A stretch of DNA of 38,039 nt from an uncultured Oscillospiraceae bacterium. Lineage in GTDB: Bacteria; Bacillota; Clostridia; Oscillospirales; Oscillospiraceae. The translations under genes and the position numbers were made by a program. The notes beneath the pieces are model-generated. The model was given only the letters and a program-made list of their open reading frames with translations, was not told where the DNA came from and did not search any database. The stretch is from NCBI GenBank assembly GCA_900763675.1, contig CAAFLE010000083.1, positions 1-38,039 of the forward strand, given 5' to 3'. Each line of letters starts with the position of its first letter. Within the stretch, counting starts at the first letter, position 1. Below are positions 37,342 to 38,039 of this stretch, one piece after another.

Positions 37342-38039
37342 CGTTTTCGCCCTCCTCCCGGTAATACTTGCTCTGCACTTCAAAGAGTTCGGCATATTTT
37401 CCGCCGCGGGCAAGAAGCTCGTCGTGGCTGCCCTGCTCGGCGATAACGCCGCCGTCGATGAGCAGTATGCGGTCGCAGAAGCGCGTCGAGGCAAGGCGGT
37501 GGGAAATGAACACGCTCGTCCGCCCCTCGGTCATGGCGGCGTATTTCTGATAGATGTCGTTCTCGGCAATGGGGTCGAGCGCGGCGGTCGGCTCGTCGAG
37601 CAGCAGGATGGGCGCATTTTTATAGAGCGCCCGGGCGAGCATGAGCCGCTGCGTTTCGCCGCCGGAGAGCAGCACGCCGTCCTCGAACACCTCTCTGCCG
37701 ATGTGCGTTTGCAGTCCGTCCGGCAGCGCCGCCACGCGCTCGGCAAGCCCCGCCTTTTCGAGACATTCGCGCACGCGCGCCTCGTCGATGCCGCTTCGCG
37801 TCTGCGCAACGTTTTCCGCAAGCGTCGCTTCGAGCACCGAGAACTTCTGGAACACGGCGGTGAAGAGCGTGTAGTACTCCTGCCGGTTGAACTCCCGGAT
37901 GTCCTCGCCGTTCAAGAGCACGCGCCCCTCGGTCGGGTCGTAAAAGCCGCAGAGCAGCTTTACGAGCGTCGTTTTGCCGGCGCCGTTTAAGCCCACAACG
38001 GCGAGCCGCTCGCCGGGATGCACCGTGAGATCGATACCG
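37328..38039 (-). CDS. ABC exporter subunit, partial (5' end beyond window)
   Basis: Only the C-terminal ATPase domain is visible (about 236 residues, open to the right edge): GIDLTVHPGERLAVVG leading into Walker A GLNGAGKTT, Q-loop VFQKFSVLEATLAENV, signature LSGGETQRLMLARAL, Walker B ILLLDEPTAALDP, H-loop ISHRLAS. The domain order in the neighbouring gene suggests that an N-terminal membrane domain lies outside the window. Both catalytic glutamates (DEPT) are present in this and the next subunit, so there is no sign here of one degenerate site. The 3' end overlaps the start of the next exporter subunit, consistent with a coupled heterodimer. Intactness beyond 38039 is unknown. Confidence 0.9.
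   Translation of the reverse strand, partial: GIDLTVHPGERLAVVGLNGAGKTTLVKLLCGFYDPTEGRVLLNGEDIREFNRQEYYTLFTAVFQKFSVLEATLAENVAQTRSGIDEARVRECLEKAGLAERVAALPDGLQTHIGREVFEDGVLLSGGETQRLMLARALYKNAPILLLDEPTAALDPIAENDIYQKYAAMTEGRTSVFISHRLASTRFCDRILLIDGGVIAEQGSHDELLARGGKYAELFEVQSKYYREEGENDGRE

Overview
The window looks like chromosome of a GC-rich, Gram-positive anaerobic Firmicute, most likely a gut Clostridium-class bacterium of the Oscillospiraceae/Ruminococcaceae type. The evidence is strong AGGAGG-type ribosome binding sites, sigma-A-like promoters (TTGACA-17-TATAAT), long-form Hpf, a DUF951 protein, a U32-type protein, MgtE, TRAP and AGCS transporters, and the clustered palindromic extragenic element (CTCCCTT...AAGGGAG plus GCAGCC...GGCTG) common in that group. 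No rRNA, tRNA, CRISPR array, phage or intact insertion sequence was found. The GC content makes long antisense open frames common; these were ignored.

Layout. 1-448: an AT-rich, truncated acyltransferase-3 gene. 533-5060 (minus): a U32-family protein, an Ldh2-family dehydrogenase and an unusual patatin/glycosyltransferase fusion, preceded by an 11-bp phased TCATAG repeat. 5145-7640 (minus): mgtE and mrp from a perfect-spaced promoter with a ~165-nt structured leader, closed by an intrinsic terminator. 7662-10242: small DUF951 and hypothetical proteins, rarA (minus) and nth (plus) from back-to-back promoters. 10252-11818: an AGCS amino-acid/sodium symporter.

11826-25356 is the most distinctive part. 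A LacI-family regulator is divergent from an eleven-gene plus-strand operon: TIM-barrel sugar isomerase/epimerase, molybdopterin oxidoreductase, four-cluster ferredoxin subunit, TRAP binding protein, MmgE/PrpD protein, TRAP small and large permeases, double-VOC protein, UroD/MtaA-like protein, Gfo/Idh/MocA dehydrogenase and PfkB kinase. Most neighbours overlap by ATGA. Each divergent promoter has a CG-centred palindromic LacI-type operator, and one terminator ends the operon. It reads as an inducible uptake-and-degradation pathway for a carboxylated (TRAP-imported) compound, with an internal soluble molybdenum redox step and a possible methyl-transfer step. I know of no described pathway with this gene set; the substrate cannot be told from sequence.

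25420-31807: an EamA exporter; a remnant of a membrane-protein gene; a minus-strand operon of Crp-family regulator, L,D-transpeptidase and 2H phosphoesterase; and a divergent NMT1/SsuA-like ABC importer sharing overlapping -10 elements and a perfect 14-bp palindrome with the regulator. 31804-34671: a P-type cation ATPase behind a yybP-ykoY (Mn2+) riboswitch with an intrinsic terminator. 34720-35466: hpf and a palindromic repeat element. 35470-38039 (minus): a two-subunit ABC exporter, the upstream subunit cut by the window edge.
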